The notes beneath the pieces were generated by a model, which was not told the DNA's origin, did no database searches, and was given only the letters and a program-made list of their open reading frames with translations. A stretch of 63,584 bases of DNA, taken from NCBI GenBank assembly GCA_001839685.1, contig MLAK01000588.1, positions 33,059-96,642 of the forward strand, given 5' to 3'. The translations under genes and the position numbers were made by a program. Numbering within the stretch: the stretch's first letter is position 1; each line of letters begins with the position of its first letter. Positions 20,701-29,998 of this stretch are shown piece by piece. This stretch comes from Tritrichomonas foetus. Taxonomy: Eukaryota > Parabasalia > Tritrichomonadida > Tritrichomonadidae.

Positions 20701-22729
20701 GAACAATGTCATGATTCCGCTGTGAAATAGTTGCAATATTATTTGATGATCGAAGATCATTTGGATTGGTTAGATAAAAAGCATCTAATAAAAGACTCGA
20801 ATAATAATAACGATCCAATTTTTCAAGTAATTCTGCAAAAAAAAGAAGTGAATTTCGAACACATTCATTCTTCGACATGGATGGAATTGCTTGAAGTAAA
20901 GTATAAATTCCTTCAAAGAGGATATCTGCTGCTAGTGATGGACGATGATCATTCAGATTTAAAGCTAGTGCAAATGATGCTAAAAATGTAATAAATGGAG
21001 GATATACAAAATGTGAATATAATGAAAAGATTACGCCAGCTCTCCATTGTGAATTATGTTGAATTAATAAACTAACTTGTCTTGTTCCTCTTCCAAGAGT
21101 TAATGGTGATCGCCCATTTATTAGAAATTCTATTATACATAAATATATTAAATTAATCATATTTTCGGGTGGCTGTGTTGAAAGAGAAGGTGTGTCTCGT
21201 TTTTTCTGAAGTCTTTGAATCGGTATTGGTTTCAAATCATCCATTGGAAGAAGAGACTCTATTTCTTCTATAATGCCTATAAGTGATTTATCATCGCCTT
21301 GAAGAATTTTTGTGTTTCCATTGAATTCAAATTCTAAAACTTTCGGATAAGGTGTTTTTCTCGTAAATGGTGAAACTGAAAGCGCATTAATTATTTTTAG
21401 AAGTGGATATTGTAAATGGAATAAATCTGGTCTCTCTTCTAGATTTGGCATTTTCAAAATGAGATCATTAATATTTGGATCAGATTTATAAAGTTCAATT
21501 AAATCTTTTGGATTAATATTTTGAGATGAAGTGCCTGCTGTATTTGTTAAATCAGGAGATAAATCTGTGTCATTTTGGGAAATTGGACTAATGATTGGAA
21601 GTGAACCCAATTTGGTTTTGGGGGCAGATTTTTCAGAGTCATCATCATGAAATCCATTTGTTGTTGTTTTCAATAAATATCTAGGCGTAAGTGAAGAAAT
21701 CCAATCAATAAATAAATTTGGAGGTAATTGAGAAGAACCATCAATTAAATTATAAGTAAAAGTTGCTGGTGGCTCATTAACAGTAATAGTTAAAATATTT
21801 GAAGGTGAAGACTGGCAATTTTCTAAAACATTTGAAATTGTTGAAGAAAATAAGTTTAGAACTCCAAACATTGATGGTTGTGGCTTCACATGAATTTCAT
21901 CGAAAAATGAAGAAGAGAAATCTGAATCAGAATCACTATCTTCACTTCCAATTAAATCTAACAAAGTCGGAACACTTGGATCGATTGATGAAAATTTATG
22001 AATAACTGAAGGAAGTAAAGGATGATGTGGAAAAAGTGTCACTAAATCCACACATAATTTATGAACAATATCTTTTAAAGTGAATTCTGGAAATAATGTT
22101 GCAATTGGAGCAACTGATGGACTTTTTAAATACACCGATAGAGATTTCATACAATAATATGCAGAAACTTGATGATCGTCACTTTTTGAAAGTAAAAAAT
22201 AAATTAATGAAGATATTCTGGAATCCAATGTTTTTAAGTGAAAAGAATGGAAATCCACGGTTTCTTTTTTATAATACTTGACGATAGATATTTGCGCGAG
22301 AACGTTTTCATGAGCGTCGACTGCTTTATAGTTTGATAATTTTTCGAATGTTGAATTTGGGTCTTCTGTTCGAGCAAATGTATTGAGGGCTGCTGAAAGT
22401 TCATCTGATGCGATATGTTCTGGAATAAAATACAAATCACCTTTGAATGGTGGACTCTGTTTGTAATCTTCTAAAGATGATAAAATTACGGTAATTTTGG
22501 GCGAAGCGTCGTCGAAAGATTTGATTCGATCTTCGTGTTTTTTATTCGGAGCTGGAGGTGGCAGGAGGTTTTTCTGAGGTGAAGTTTTGGTTGAAAAAGA
22601 TAACGGTGTGTTTAAATCTTCATCGTCACTCTCGAAAAAGTCGCCAAAATCGTCGTCTTCCTCTTCTTCATCGGCAGGAAATGAAACTATCGTAGCTTTA
22701 AGACCAAGAAGTGGTTTTCGATGATCCAT
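17783..22729 (-). CDS. Large helical-repeat protein with degenerate CHAT/separase-like C-terminus
   Basis: 1648 residues. Acidic N-terminus (EEEEDDDFGDFFESDDED at about 21-38), then about 1200 residues of helical hairpins compatible with TPR-like repeats (for example FAELLEKLDRYYYSSLLLDA). The last 250 residues look like the CHAT/separase caspase-like fold: GDLRALPFELMFPKVLILRC matches the 'LPFE' strand of CHAT; SSALFIFTYSDMCEMPLMLE and SFYMFIPAQFVREAF match the late core strands; the end (NCPIALIAPTH) matches the closing strand. I cannot place the catalytic His or Cys, so it is probably not a peptidase. Separase was considered and not supported. Cellular role unknown; a scaffold role is a guess. 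Confidence 0.6.
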   Translation of the reverse strand: MDHRKPLLGLKATIVSFPADEEEEDDDFGDFFESDDEDLNTPLSFSTKTSPQKNLLPPPAPNKKHEDRIKSFDDASPKITVILSSLEDYKQSPPFKGDLYFIPEHIASDELSAALNTFARTEDPNSTFEKLSNYKAVDAHENVLAQISIVKYYKKETVDFHSFHLKTLDSRISSLIYFLLSKSDDHQVSAYYCMKSLSVYLKSPSVAPIATLFPEFTLKDIVHKLCVDLVTLFPHHPLLPSVIHKFSSIDPSVPTLLDLIGSEDSDSDSDFSSSFFDEIHVKPQPSMFGVLNLFSSTISNVLENCQSSPSNILTITVNEPPATFTYNLIDGSSQLPPNLFIDWISSLTPRYLLKTTTNGFHDDDSEKSAPKTKLGSLPIISPISQNDTDLSPDLTNTAGTSSQNINPKDLIELYKSDPNINDLILKMPNLEERPDLFHLQYPLLKIINALSVSPFTRKTPYPKVLEFEFNGNTKILQGDDKSLIGIIEEIESLLPMDDLKPIPIQRLQKKRDTPSLSTQPPENMINLIYLCIIEFLINGRSPLTLGRGTRQVSLLIQHNSQWRAGVIFSLYSHFVYPPFITFLASFALALNLNDHRPSLAADILFEGIYTLLQAIPSMSKNECVRNSLLFFAELLEKLDRYYYSSLLLDAFYLTNPNDLRSSNNIATISQRNHDIVRAAYHYSKSLESFVKRSCIDETLYVAQILAQIFADYGMNNFAVNFLSHLLKSSYKLSVGKRQSPKTTIGNGTLPPVRIRSPIREFKPPPEAVNTLLTAISLSDNLIKLRYFTLANDLLTAMKNSTDNNMFLKILDYLGARLLLKHNHFDEFMSSIKDLVIKPKHSTSGARLSLYSASNFDSALAIVRLLINSCLTRRLFAPALFWSEVYINAQSKVSTKDIGIGYLQRGSALMQARYQLHASLPPFSLHVYKFTDVMDKVASYVKDRQFTNINEITAESVSSLKSAQICLEKVGSTRLATFTSLLYADILLRHFVDVLFDKDEQAEPLIINEPQLETENKGMPVNKYVTFPTVTLDSSSVIDDLSTLFRRIDQNVQRYMNPIFIIYSQVLKAKLNYFQHKESTAKTLFDYAYSNINRYFMCGGAFIPRDLNIKAYELFNEILDNMCLLLLFFDKDYINNHLIVFDWRNDVQSLLLNTLRVVPDDNKNPIEASIDIPASCLRSMASLKFPDFFKTLECLGDLDHSHSSSSVPEDTISSCLSRINSNIHLFESQKMAEDEMHDNNRSLCRQIEVLADAYRRANEAKIPIDTAYDYVNKTVPMFRSSVFVQRIFDSIYIYAPSKGTKRKVPLTPQTKSSFVVSSKKGDTTYTSTSGILPAKLLSIIGLFLMCDKKQHHDNYNPNLTVKLCKKVKEDLFGDSIDFFMDWDKIPDDHLFGENKVFGKGLKGALCSTITSTQPAIFITSGDLRALPFELMFPKVLILRCWSYSHVILKPTEELAYPKLTVCRWKGDANHLMQNAVQRSREIIRCFVEACGGCFPMQPYVNGNDRNVCFPFPLFSSNLENQHYISKYPFCDFVDVEPNNFPNISSALFIFTYSDMCEMPLMLESLVSEYPFSFYMFIPAQFVREAFVIMSSIFERHQRRRQYVSDHLSDDPSLTAHNIILNVPFDFVTCLQATLMQQLNCPIALIAPTH

Positions 22730-23437
22730 TTTTCTCTATATATGTAAACTTTTTCCTTGAGGAATTCACCTTGAATTGACCTTATACTTAAGAAAATGAA
22801 CGAATCAGAACCAAAATTCTGAGTATGTAAATATAATTATTTTCAGATGCCTTTCGATTTCTTTCAAAAATCTATTCCAAAATCTCTCAAAAAATTTGAA
22901 GTAGATATTTTGTAGGTGAATCTAGGTTAAATTTATCTAATCGCTTCTATTCAAAAGTAAACTAGATTATTTACAAAGTTATCATTTCTACAGAAAAAAA
23001 AAATAAATAACTGACATAGTTCGGATGATCCTTAGTAGTTTTGTTTTTCAGACATAAATTGGAGTTTATTCTTAGCATATTCATAATGACTAAGAAAGTA
23101 TTCGGCGATTAAAAAATTCAAAATTTATTGATATCTCAAATTCATATTCACTGTCGAGCCCATATATTGTTAAAAATGATATTACTTTGCTCTCTAATAT
23201 ATTTTGAAATATTTTACCCAGGACAATACCTTTTTTATTCATATGATTTGGACATCACGAATGCATTTCTGAAAAATTTATAATTTATTTTTCCAGAACG
23301 ACCAATCCATTTTTATCATTCATTTTAAATGATATTTCAATGAAAAAGAATGTTAATTTAAAGTGAAAAAAATAAAAATAAGTGAACATCAGAGAAAACA
23401 ACGATTTTACACAAAAATAAATAAATATCTTACGTAG
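22730..23437. other. Intergenic (708 bp), no gene
   Basis: AT-rich spacer between two minus-strand genes, with scattered stops in every frame. No repeat, tRNA-like fold or coding pattern seen. Confidence 0.4.
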
Positions 23438-24397
23438 TTACATATTCATGATAAGTTCTTTTGTCTCTTCAAATTCATGATTTGAGATCCATTCTTCGTT
23501 CCAAGCTTCAACAATAAAAGGAACGTCATTAAAAACAGGCTGTTTGTCAACTTGCATCAAAAACATAGCAGAATCTTCTGGACCACATTTATAAAGTTCA
23601 TTACAGAAAATCTTGATTACTGCCATTTCAAAAGATACGAGGGCAACTTTTCCATAAATGATTAATCTGTCAAACATGATCATTTTAAGTTCGAGTGGAA
23701 CACTAAAAGCGATCAGCATTGATTGAAAACATCGAGCAATCGCAATTGAAGGTGCCGCGCTTGCATTATTTTCTAATTTTTCTTTTAGCCATGGATATTT
23801 TCTTCGGACAAATTCTAGCCAGACTTCAGCAAGGACAAAAAATCCAGGAAGTCCTTCCCTGAAAACATCTCGAATTCCTATTAATGGATTTTGCATCATT
23901 CCATAAAAAGTCCAAAATGTTTTTTTCTCATCCACTGTTAAAACAAGTGGAATTGAAGCAACAAAGTTCATTCCTTGTGTATATCCAATTTCTGGATCTT
24001 TGGCTGCATAACTTTGAAGGATTCTGATGAGTTTATCTTTGGCATTGCTGGCTCTTTCATTTCCAATGCTTCCGGCAAATGTTCGATCTGAATCGCGATG
24101 AATAATATCGTCTGCTGTTTCTGACACGCCATGACAAATTTCGTCACTATATTCAAAATCCGTATCCAAATCAACAAGTGCGAATTTGTGCCAAACTTCA
24201 CCTCGAACTTCTAATGGTATTCCTTGAAAAACTAAACTTTTTAAAACTTCGCGGGACTCGTGCTTATTAAATTTTTCTGATTTAATAATCATTTTCCATT
24301 CATTTGTGCGTTTTATAATATTAATATCTTCCATAATAAAGTCGTCCGGTTCGTATACAGAAGAATAACCATTGTATTGATCTGATCTTTTGATCAT
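23438..24397 (-). CDS. TBC-domain Rab GTPase-activating protein
   Basis: 319 residues, nearly all TBC domain (about 55-290). Entry motif FQGIPLEVRGEVWHKF; motif A IIHRDSDRTF with the catalytic arginine finger R105; motif B IGYTQGMNFVASI with glutamine finger Q141. Both fingers needed for the dual-finger GAP mechanism are present, so it should be active on a Rab of vesicle traffic; which Rab cannot be told. No extra targeting domain, only a 50-residue N-terminal extension. Starts with ATG after CTCTCA. Confidence 0.93.
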   Translation of the reverse strand: MIKRSDQYNGYSSVYEPDDFIMEDINIIKRTNEWKMIIKSEKFNKHESREVLKSLVFQGIPLEVRGEVWHKFALVDLDTDFEYSDEICHGVSETADDIIHRDSDRTFAGSIGNERASNAKDKLIRILQSYAAKDPEIGYTQGMNFVASIPLVLTVDEKKTFWTFYGMMQNPLIGIRDVFREGLPGFFVLAEVWLEFVRRKYPWLKEKLENNASAAPSIAIARCFQSMLIAFSVPLELKMIMFDRLIIYGKVALVSFEMAVIKIFCNELYKCGPEDSAMFLMQVDKQPVFNDVPFIVEAWNEEWISNHEFEETKELIMNM

Positions 24398-24748
24398 TGA
24401 GAGAATACTGAGAGAATGAATAAATTTGTTGAAAATTTAACCATGACGATAACTTATGAGTTCACATGTTATCTGTTTTCTAGAGAAAAAAGTAAACGTG
24501 CTTGTTAAATTCAAATGTATTTGAATGTATTTTTGGTCATATTAAGCATATGTGATTTGATAATAGAGATAAAAATGGAGATTTATTCATAGGACATGTT
24601 TTTAAAATATTACATGAAGTAAATAAGCTTGACTTAATGTCAATTCCAATTAAATGTTTGGATGGCATTTTATACATGCTAAACAAAATTCCGCGCTAAT
24701 TTTTCACCATAATTTCACCATGAAGTTATCGGACATGGATTCAATAAA
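24398..24748. other. Divergent promoter region (351 bp)
   Basis: Serves the TBC gene (minus) and DDB1 (plus). AT-rich, with no gene. Two out-of-frame ATGs at 24720 and 24735 lie just before the DDB1 start, which argues that the transcript begins after them. Confidence 0.45.
24741..24748 (+). promoter_or_regulatory. Inr-like TCAATAAA immediately before the DDB1 ATG
   Basis: TCA at 24741-24743 followed by ATAAA and the ATG at 24749 fits the trichomonad initiator rule (TCA+1 close to the start). It would give a 5' leader of about six nucleotides and exclude the upstream ATGs. Confidence 0.4.
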
Positions 24749-27742
24749 ATGGATTTCGCTGTTTCCGAAGTTTTTCCAGCATCGGCTGTAAATGACGCGG
24801 TTCTTGTATCATGCTTCACTGAAGATAATGATGCTCTTGTTCTTGCCAGAGGAAATAAATTGATTGTCTATTTAGTCGAAGACGAATTTGTTGGCGAACC
24901 AAAATCTTACGATATTTACGGAGAAATCGAAAAAATTATTCCTGTACGATATTCCAGATCAAATCAGTCGAATCTTTTAGTCATTTTAACGGACCTTCGC
25001 ACTTGTATTTTGAAATCAGATGATTACGATCCTTCAAAACTAGTAACGGTTTCGACTGGAACACTCGAGCATACTTGGGATGCATCACGTGGGCCAATCC
25101 GCTATGCCATTCATCCAACCTGCATCATCATTCAACTCGAGCAATATCAGCTTGATGTTTTTCCGATTACCTCAAATTGCACGTTAGATGAGCCTTTTCA
25201 AATTCGAATCGGAAGGAAAAAAATCATGAATTTTGAATTCATTGGTCCCACTTCAAAAGTCACCAGATTGGTTGTAATGACTGAAGAATTCTCAAAGCCG
25301 CCTTGCTTACATTTATATGATATTGACTCAACAAATAGAACATTTTCTGAAGATAGTTCATTTGATGTAACTTTGGAAAATTCATACTTAATGATTCCAT
25401 ATGATTTAGACACACACTCACTCGTTGTTGTGTTTTCATCAGATAAAGCAACCCGTGTTCTTTATAATGAATTAACTCCTGTTCAAAAAACTGCCACAAT
25501 CTTTACCAATAATCCAATTGTAAAAATGATTCCATTAACTCCAGATTTTTATGTTGCTATTGATCAAGTAAATAATTTATTCGCAGTTAGACTTGAAGAA
25601 GTTGGTCAAGTTCGCTTCACGCAAGTTTCGAAATCACCACCACCTTCTGAAGTAGTTGCAATTACATCAAATTTAGTCTTTGTTGGATCGCAAAAAGAAG
25701 ATTCGATTTTTTTGACTGTAAATCATGATACCGGCAATAACTCATATGCTGTTTCTGTGTTTGATACTATAAGATCGACTGGTCAGATTTTGGCTTATCG
25801 TCAATTTGGTAACTCAATTTTATCGATTTATGAAAGAGCAATTGTCAAATCGCAAGTCATGTGTGAATTTTCACCACTTCTTCAAATTGAATGCTCAAAC
25901 TTTTCACGCGTTTTTTCATTTTATTATGAAGCTAAAGAAATATCTTGCTATGTACTATCAAATGACGACATTACAAAAATTATTGGAAGAAATATGGATG
26001 GTGAAATTATTGAATTTGATGAAATTTTCGATCTAGATTCGCCTACTTTTTCTTTTAATGAACTTGGAAATGATACTTTTCTACAAATAACAGAAAATAA
26101 GATAATTTTAGTGAAAGAAGATAAAGAAATTGAAGTTCATAATTTACTAAACCCAGTTATTCATTCAGTAGTCTGTGAAAACTTAATTGCAATTGCAACC
26201 CTGAACTTTACTAATAAAATTGAGAATTATGTGTCCCTGTTTGAAATTTCGGAAGGTAAGATAAAAGAGAAAATAAAATATAATGTAAATGGATCAATCA
26301 CTGCAATTGCTCTTTCCCGCTATTTTCTAGCGATTGCAATATCATGTCCCTATAAAATCAACATTTATGGATTAGATAATTCAGATATACTAAATTCATT
26401 CAATACTGGGATTACAATTGACCTTTCTTTCTTTGGTAACATCTTATATGCATTAAGTCCATCAAATAATGTTTATATAATTCAACCTGATTTAAACACA
26501 ATTGATTGTCTTGAATGTGCAGGTAATCATAACCAACTCAAATTCTTACAAAATGGCCAAATGGTAGTTTGTGGAACACAGCCTGCAATTATCCAAAATG
26601 AAAAAGTTTATCCTTTAAATTTATCAAAAGTCATTGACGCAACTATTTCTGATGGTCAAGTTGTATTTTTAACTCAGAATTCTTTGCAAATCGGAAATAT
26701 TGATCAACCACATTATGTGAATAAGTCATATACTTCTAAATGTCATATTGTTGATATTATATCATTTAATGATTTCTATGTAATTGCTCGATTCAATCCA
26801 AAAGGACAAATAGTCTTTTATATATCTGATGATATGTTAGGAAATACTCAGGTTTATCCTTTCGGTGGTCTTAAAAAGAATGAAAAATATGTTGGATATT
26901 ATATTTCTCAAAATAATTTATATATTTCAACAAATAACAAAATCATTAGGTATTGTTATCAAAATGACACCTTTGAATTATATGGCAGTAAACCATTTAA
27001 AAAACAGATATTCAAAATTGGTGCATTTCGAGATTATCTTTTAATTCAATTATGTGAAGATATTCAATTTTATCATGTGATCAATCGCGATGATAGAAAA
27101 TGCACGTTACAACAATCGCCATTAAATATTTCCAATAATGGCAGAGTGATGTGTTCTGCTTTTAACGATCAAATTATTGCTTTTATGTATTCAAAGAAAA
27201 TCATTTCAATTTATTCTTTTGATGACTTCAATGAAAGGTTTGTTCCACTTCCACAACCTTACCAATCATCTGAAACAGTTACTGCTTTATCCATTGTTGG
27301 AGAAACAGTAATAATTACAACCAAAAGCGGAAATATCTTCAGTTTAGACATGGTCGACACTCAGCCAAAGTATGACATTGTTAGTCGCTGCACTTTCAAT
27401 GTTGGTGTGAGAGTAGTGAATATGACAACGTTACCAGATAATACGTTAATGATAGGAGCAACCGATGGAATGACACTTAGAGTGGAATCCTTAAGGCCGA
27501 AAAGTGGTCGTTTCTACGAACTGTATAAAATTTTGGCTCAAAAGATGAAATCGGTAGGATTCTTTAGAAAGGATTTCCAAAGAAGTGCTAAATTCGGACA
27601 TAATTTAACAGTATCCATGCAAATGTGTGATTATGACCTTGTTCGGACATTTTTGCAGCTTAATGAGCAAGAACAAAAAGCAGTTTTAGAAGGAACAGAC
27701 ATAAGTGTTGAACAAGCGAAAGAAATTTTACGGATTGATTAA
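24749..27742 (+). CDS. DDB1: DDB1, adaptor of CUL4 ubiquitin ligases
   Basis: 997 residues (human 1140), all beta-propeller type repeats plus a helical C-terminus. The start (AVNDAVLVSCFTEDNDALVL), YGEIEKI, and NLLVILTDLRTCIL match the first propeller of DDB1; SEVVAITSNLVFVGSQKEDS corresponds to the 'VFVGSRLGDS' strand; the C-terminus (GRFYELYKILAQKMKSVGFF, then QRSAKFGHNLTVS, DYDLVRTFL and EQAKEILRID) matches the DDB1 helical end. CPSF160 and SF3B3 share the fold but are longer. DDB1 bridges CUL4 to DCAF substrate receptors. The middle is Asn/Ile-rich and diverged. Converges with the PKB gene. Confidence 0.85.
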   Translation: MDFAVSEVFPASAVNDAVLVSCFTEDNDALVLARGNKLIVYLVEDEFVGEPKSYDIYGEIEKIIPVRYSRSNQSNLLVILTDLRTCILKSDDYDPSKLVTVSTGTLEHTWDASRGPIRYAIHPTCIIIQLEQYQLDVFPITSNCTLDEPFQIRIGRKKIMNFEFIGPTSKVTRLVVMTEEFSKPPCLHLYDIDSTNRTFSEDSSFDVTLENSYLMIPYDLDTHSLVVVFSSDKATRVLYNELTPVQKTATIFTNNPIVKMIPLTPDFYVAIDQVNNLFAVRLEEVGQVRFTQVSKSPPPSEVVAITSNLVFVGSQKEDSIFLTVNHDTGNNSYAVSVFDTIRSTGQILAYRQFGNSILSIYERAIVKSQVMCEFSPLLQIECSNFSRVFSFYYEAKEISCYVLSNDDITKIIGRNMDGEIIEFDEIFDLDSPTFSFNELGNDTFLQITENKIILVKEDKEIEVHNLLNPVIHSVVCENLIAIATLNFTNKIENYVSLFEISEGKIKEKIKYNVNGSITAIALSRYFLAIAISCPYKINIYGLDNSDILNSFNTGITIDLSFFGNILYALSPSNNVYIIQPDLNTIDCLECAGNHNQLKFLQNGQMVVCGTQPAIIQNEKVYPLNLSKVIDATISDGQVVFLTQNSLQIGNIDQPHYVNKSYTSKCHIVDIISFNDFYVIARFNPKGQIVFYISDDMLGNTQVYPFGGLKKNEKYVGYYISQNNLYISTNNKIIRYCYQNDTFELYGSKPFKKQIFKIGAFRDYLLIQLCEDIQFYHVINRDDRKCTLQQSPLNISNNGRVMCSAFNDQIIAFMYSKKIISIYSFDDFNERFVPLPQPYQSSETVTALSIVGETVIITTKSGNIFSLDMVDTQPKYDIVSRCTFNVGVRVVNMTTLPDNTLMIGATDGMTLRVESLRPKSGRFYELYKILAQKMKSVGFFRKDFQRSAKFGHNLTVSMQMCDYDLVRTFLQLNEQEQKAVLEGTDISVEQAKEILRID

Positions 27743-27807
27743 GTTTTTAATTTGCTTTTTATATAATAAATGTTTCTATATTGTTTTATTTTGGCTTTAT
27801 TATTTGA

Positions 27808-27970
27808 TATGATTATTTATCATGTTAGATTATGATTAATTAATTGATATGATTTATTAATTGATATGATTTATTAATTGATATGATTTATTAATTGATA
27901 TGATTATTTATCATGTTAGACTATGATTTATCATATTAGATTATGATTTATCATGCTATATTCTGTGATG
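27808..27970. repeat. Composite tandem repeat (17-bp and about 20-bp units)
   Basis: About four copies of a 17-bp unit (TTAATTGATATGATTTA; about 27837-27905) are flanked on both sides by copies of TTATCATGTTAGATTATGAT-like units (about 27825-27850 and 27905-27965). It lies in the 351-bp convergent spacer (27743-28093) between DDB1 and the PKB gene; the rest of the spacer shows nothing else. Confidence 0.75.
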
Positions 27971-28093
27971 ATTAAAAATATTTTATATATATTTATCAAA
28001 ACTATCTTTATAATATAACATCACCATAGTTGTCTTATCAATATAAAAATATGCCTTTCCAATCAAACTTGAAGATATTTTATTGTTATATTC

Positions 28094-29437
28094 TTAAATT
28101 GATGGAATTACTGAATCTTTGATAACAGTGAAGTCTACGAAAGCATCTTGTGACTCTGCATTAATTAGAGATCCATCTTCAAAAGAAATCATAGCTTCTT
28201 CTTGAGTAAATTCTTGATCAAAGTTTGATGTATCTGTATCATTTCTGATCGATGGAACCCATTGAGGTTGTGTTCGTTTATGCTTTACATCATCCCAATT
28301 CAAACCTTTAAAAAATGGATGGAGTTTTATTTCTTCTGCATCTTGTTCGCCAGATCCAAATCTTGTCTTTTGATCTTTATCAAGGAGTTTTACAATAAGA
28401 TCTTTTGCTACATTAGATAAACGGTGTTGTAAGTCAACCTGTTCATTTATGATCATTTGATACATTCTATTGGTATTTTCATGGTAAAATGGTGGCAATC
28501 CTGTTAACATTTCATAAAGTAGAACTCCATAACTCCACCAATCAACACCCTTTGTATATGGCTGTTGTTGTAAAATCTCAGGGGCAATGTATTCTGGAGT
28601 TCCACAAAATGTTGTTGTTGTATCCTTTGCATTTTTAAGATTTGTTTTAACTAATCCAAAATCGGTAATTTTCAAATGACCCTCTGCATCAACTAAAACA
28701 TTTTCTGGTTTTAAATCACGATAAACAAATCCCAATGAGTGCAAATGACCCAATCCTAAAAGTATTTCAGCAGCATACAACTGTGTTCTAGACTCAGAAA
28801 ATTTCCCTTCCTCTTTAAGTCGATTAAAAAGCTCTCCTCCTGGTACATAATCTAATACCATAAAAATTTTGGCATCAGTTTGAAATGAAAAGTGTGCACC
28901 AACAAGAAAAGGAAATACTGTTTGCATTAAAACATTTTTTTCTGCTATGGTTTGCTCAATTTGATCAAACTCTTGAAGAAGCCTTTTACTCATAGTTTTC
29001 ATTGCATATAATTGATGATCTGATTTGTTTCTCACCAATTGAACCTTCCCATATGATCCTCGACCATGAACACGTATTAAATCAAAATCATTTAATGAAA
29101 CTGTATTTGTTTCATTGACATTCGATTTCCCAACTCTTACTGTTTCTAATGTTTCGATCCAATCTTTGACATCGTTCATAGAATCAGATATGATGTAATA
29201 TGTTCTAATACCAGGGATATTGATTTTAAATGCAGGTTGTTTGCGGCATTCTGGGGCTGTATCTATTATTTTTGCATCTGTAATGTTGATTTGTCCTTTC
29301 TCTCTCCCTCCTGGCTTTAAATAATAATGTAAAATGTCACCATTTAAAACAAACCATCGTTTTTTCCATGTTTTAATTATACCACCTTGCTTTGTCATCC
29401 ATCCTTCTTTTATTACTTTACTCTGTTGAGAAGTCAT
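28094..29437 (-). CDS. PKB/Akt-like AGC kinase with N-terminal PH domain
   Basis: 447 residues with full PKB order. PH domain about 7-101 with KTWKKRWFVL, whose K25-x-R27 and upstream lysines fit phosphoinositide binding. Kinase domain 118-375: GRGSYG 125-130, K147, YRDLKPEN with D241, DFG 259-261, activation loop TTTTFCGTPEYIAPE with T276 as the PDK1 site. The AGC tail ends with FVDFTV (433-438), a hydrophobic motif with T437 at the Akt S473 position. Membrane recruitment by PIP3 and activation by PDK1 are family knowledge; a PDK1 gene lies 12 kb downstream (41232-42446). All catalytic residues are present. Confidence 0.93.
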   Translation of the reverse strand: MTSQQSKVIKEGWMTKQGGIIKTWKKRWFVLNGDILHYYLKPGGREKGQINITDAKIIDTAPECRKQPAFKINIPGIRTYYIISDSMNDVKDWIETLETVRVGKSNVNETNTVSLNDFDLIRVHGRGSYGKVQLVRNKSDHQLYAMKTMSKRLLQEFDQIEQTIAEKNVLMQTVFPFLVGAHFSFQTDAKIFMVLDYVPGGELFNRLKEEGKFSESRTQLYAAEILLGLGHLHSLGFVYRDLKPENVLVDAEGHLKITDFGLVKTNLKNAKDTTTTFCGTPEYIAPEILQQQPYTKGVDWWSYGVLLYEMLTGLPPFYHENTNRMYQMIINEQVDLQHRLSNVAKDLIVKLLDKDQKTRFGSGEQDAEEIKLHPFFKGLNWDDVKHKRTQPQWVPSIRNDTDTSNFDQEFTQEEAMISFEDGSLINAESQDAFVDFTVIKDSVIPSI

Positions 29438-29998
29438 CCTTTTTATTTATTTCTTTTGAATTTTTTATTTCGAAATGGAGTTCAATTCACAGAGAAGGAT
29501 TATTTCTATGCTTTTTATCGATGTATTTTGACTATCATAGAATTTTTCTAATCATTTGAATGCATCTTTATGTGATCTTTTCAAATTATTCAATTCTTGT
29601 TTCTGCCAGTGTCATTTTCATATCAGATGATATCTCAATACAGATTCTTCTGCCATTTTATATACTTTGACAAAATGTAATAATCCAAAAGAAATGAAAA
29701 TACTCTATGCAAAATATAATACAACTAAATGTGTTTGTTTCAACGAAAAATTATAAGTTTAGTTCATATGGTTCAATAATGGGACAAATATTGTCTCTCA
29801 AAAAGGAAAAGAAAGGGATATGGTATCTATATGTAATATTAATAACATTATAATATCTAAAAAATGATTGTCCTGTAGATAAAAATACACATCAGTAAAT
29901 TCATGAAAGCAGTAATTCGTCTTAATCTAAAAGATAAAACAACAAAAATAAAAAGTGAGAAAATCAAATCTTTATTAAAATCAAAGAAAATAAAATAA
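29438..29998. other. Intergenic (561 bp), no gene
   Basis: AT-rich spacer between two minus-strand genes; purine-rich toward 29930-29995, beyond the stop of the following gene. No gene or repeat seen. Confidence 0.45.

Noticed and set aside
17783..22729. Separase
   Set aside because: Fold-level similarity only; neither the His nor the Cys signature of C50 peptidases could be placed.
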